This document shows positions 13,488 to 13,972 of a stretch of DNA of 13,972 nt, piece after piece; position 1 is the first letter of the stretch, and every line of letters starts with the position of its first letter. A program made the translations under genes and the position numbers. A model generated the notes under the pieces. That model had not been told where the DNA came from. It saw nothing but the letters and a program-made list of their open reading frames with translations, and made no database searches. The stretch is from an uncultured Alphaproteobacteria bacterium (lineage in GTDB: Bacteria > Pseudomonadota > Alphaproteobacteria > Rs-D84), in NCBI GenBank assembly GCA_946625925.1, contig CAMOTP010000025.1, forward strand, positions 1 through 13,972. Direction: 5' to 3'.

Positions 13488-13972
13488 ATGCAAAAAGTAT
13501 CATATATGGGAAACGGTGAAACAACCGAATTTACATTTAATTTTCCATATTTTGAAAATTCAGATGTCATTGTGACTAAAAATGGAACAGCCACGACCGG
13601 ATACAATATTATTGGTGTTTCAGGCGGTCTGGATGCAGATATTCCATACATTGGTGGCACAGTTGTTTTTGAATCCGCGCCTGGTCCATTGGACAGTATA
13701 ACAATATCACGCAGTTTGCCATTAATCAGAAACATTGATTATCAACCGTTGGACAAGATATCCCCAACGACATTAAATCAAGATATGAATTACACAATGG
13801 AAATATTAAAAGATTTGAATGACGAACTGGCAACATTGCGCACACAGTATCACGACATAGCCGACCAAGAATCTGCGCAAATATTACTGGCCAAGATAAA
13901 TACGGTACAACAGCAAATAACGGCACTGGGCGACATAACACAAATTCGTGGCGATATAGCGACATTACAGGG
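13488..13972 (+). CDS. Phage tail fibre/spike protein, N-terminal part
   Basis: This gene runs off the right edge after 161 codons. The N-terminal domain, with F-T-F-N-F-P-Y-F (about residues 16-23), V-I-V-T-K-N-G, I-G-G-T-V-V-F-E-S-A-P-G and I-T-I-S-R-S-L-P-L-I-R-N-I-D-Y-Q-P (about 77-93), is the virion-anchoring part of podovirus tail fibres (T7 gp17-like), where Y-Q-P or a similar phrase closes the domain. Residues 95 onward (T-L-N-Q-D-M-N-Y-T-M-E-I-L) begin a coiled-coil shaft with Leu/Ile heptads. AAAGGAG precedes the ATG. It is separated from the other virion genes by the ppiD-tpiA-grpE block and has no obvious promoter of its own. The receptor-binding end lies outside. Confidence 0.75.
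   Translation, partial: MQKVSYMGNGETTEFTFNFPYFENSDVIVTKNGTATTGYNIIGVSGGLDADIPYIGGTVVFESAPGPLDSITISRSLPLIRNIDYQPLDKISPTTLNQDMNYTMEILKDLNDELATLRTQYHDIADQESAQILLAKINTVQQQITALGDITQIRGDIATLQ

Larger units (their letters stand above)
332..13972 (+). mobile_element. Podovirus-type virion gene cluster interleaved with host operons (continues past window)
   Basis: All plus-strand virion genes in three segments (332-4698, 8043-10606, 13488-end) belong to one podovirus-type set: capsid, gp11- and gp12-like tail tube proteins, T7-type terminase, head-tail connector portal, a Bbp19-like protein, a possible holin or spanin, and fibre. With the host blocks 4695-8044 and 10634-13394 left out, they form one collinear cassette on one strand. 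No integrase, transposase, RNA polymerase, phage replication gene or clear attachment site is visible. I infer one ancestral prophage or domesticated element, later split by host DNA. The far end is not visible. Confidence 0.75.

Noticed and set aside
1..13972. CRISPR array or other regularly spaced repeats
   Set aside because: No repeat with regular spacers was seen. The only tandem pattern is the KKPA-coding stretch at 1-70.

Overview
This is AT-rich DNA from a proteobacterium, most likely a host-associated or gut-type alphaproteobacterium with a low-GC genome. The ppiD-tpiA neighbourhood and the style of DnaB, GrpE and PpiD support this, but the lineage call is inference from protein style and not a database match. 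Two kinds of DNA alternate. One is a plus-strand set of podovirus-type (T7/BPP-1-like) virion genes. The other is ordinary host housekeeping operons.

Layout: (1) 1-331 holds the lysine-rich tail of a histone H1-like protein, its terminator, a 33-bp palindrome and a second terminator-like hairpin. (2) 332-4698 is virion segment A: major capsid protein, a 76-aa capsid-adjacent protein, tail tubular A (gp11-like), tail tubular B (gp12-like), a 115-aa basic coiled-coil protein, and the ATPase half of the large terminase (TerL). (3) 4695-8044 is minus-strand host block 1: dnaB, a double-HTH XRE regulator with an S24-like C-terminal domain, and an unknown 218-aa protein. (4) 8043-10606 is virion segment B: the nuclease half of TerL, portal, a Bbp19-like 65-aa protein and an 85-aa membrane/coiled-coil protein. 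(5) 10634-13394 is host block 2: ppiD on the minus strand, then tpiA and grpE on the plus strand. (6) 13488 to the end is virion segment C, the start of a tail fibre gene.

If the two host blocks are removed, the plus-strand genes read as one collinear virion cassette: capsid, 76 aa, gp11, gp12, 115 aa, TerL, portal, Bbp19-like, 85 aa, fibre. Host block 1 cuts TerL between its ATPase and nuclease domains with apparently little or no loss of conserved sequence. Both halves keep their motifs and are free of frameshifts. No integrase, transposase, phage polymerase or phage replication gene is visible, and virion and host genes share the same Shine-Dalgarno style. This looks like an old, immobilised, possibly domesticated virion cassette interleaved with essential genes. 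It could be a gene-transfer-agent-like or tailocin-like element with a split terminase, or a decaying prophage. The sequence alone cannot decide between these, but preserved catalytic residues and open frames argue against advanced decay.

Regulation that can be read directly: intrinsic terminators follow the histone-like gene, the 76-aa gene, the 85-aa gene (shared with ppiD) and grpE. A promoter with an overlapping inverted repeat precedes xre and suggests autoregulation. A near-consensus -10 lies so close to the dnaB start that the mRNA may be leaderless. A promoter precedes ppiD.
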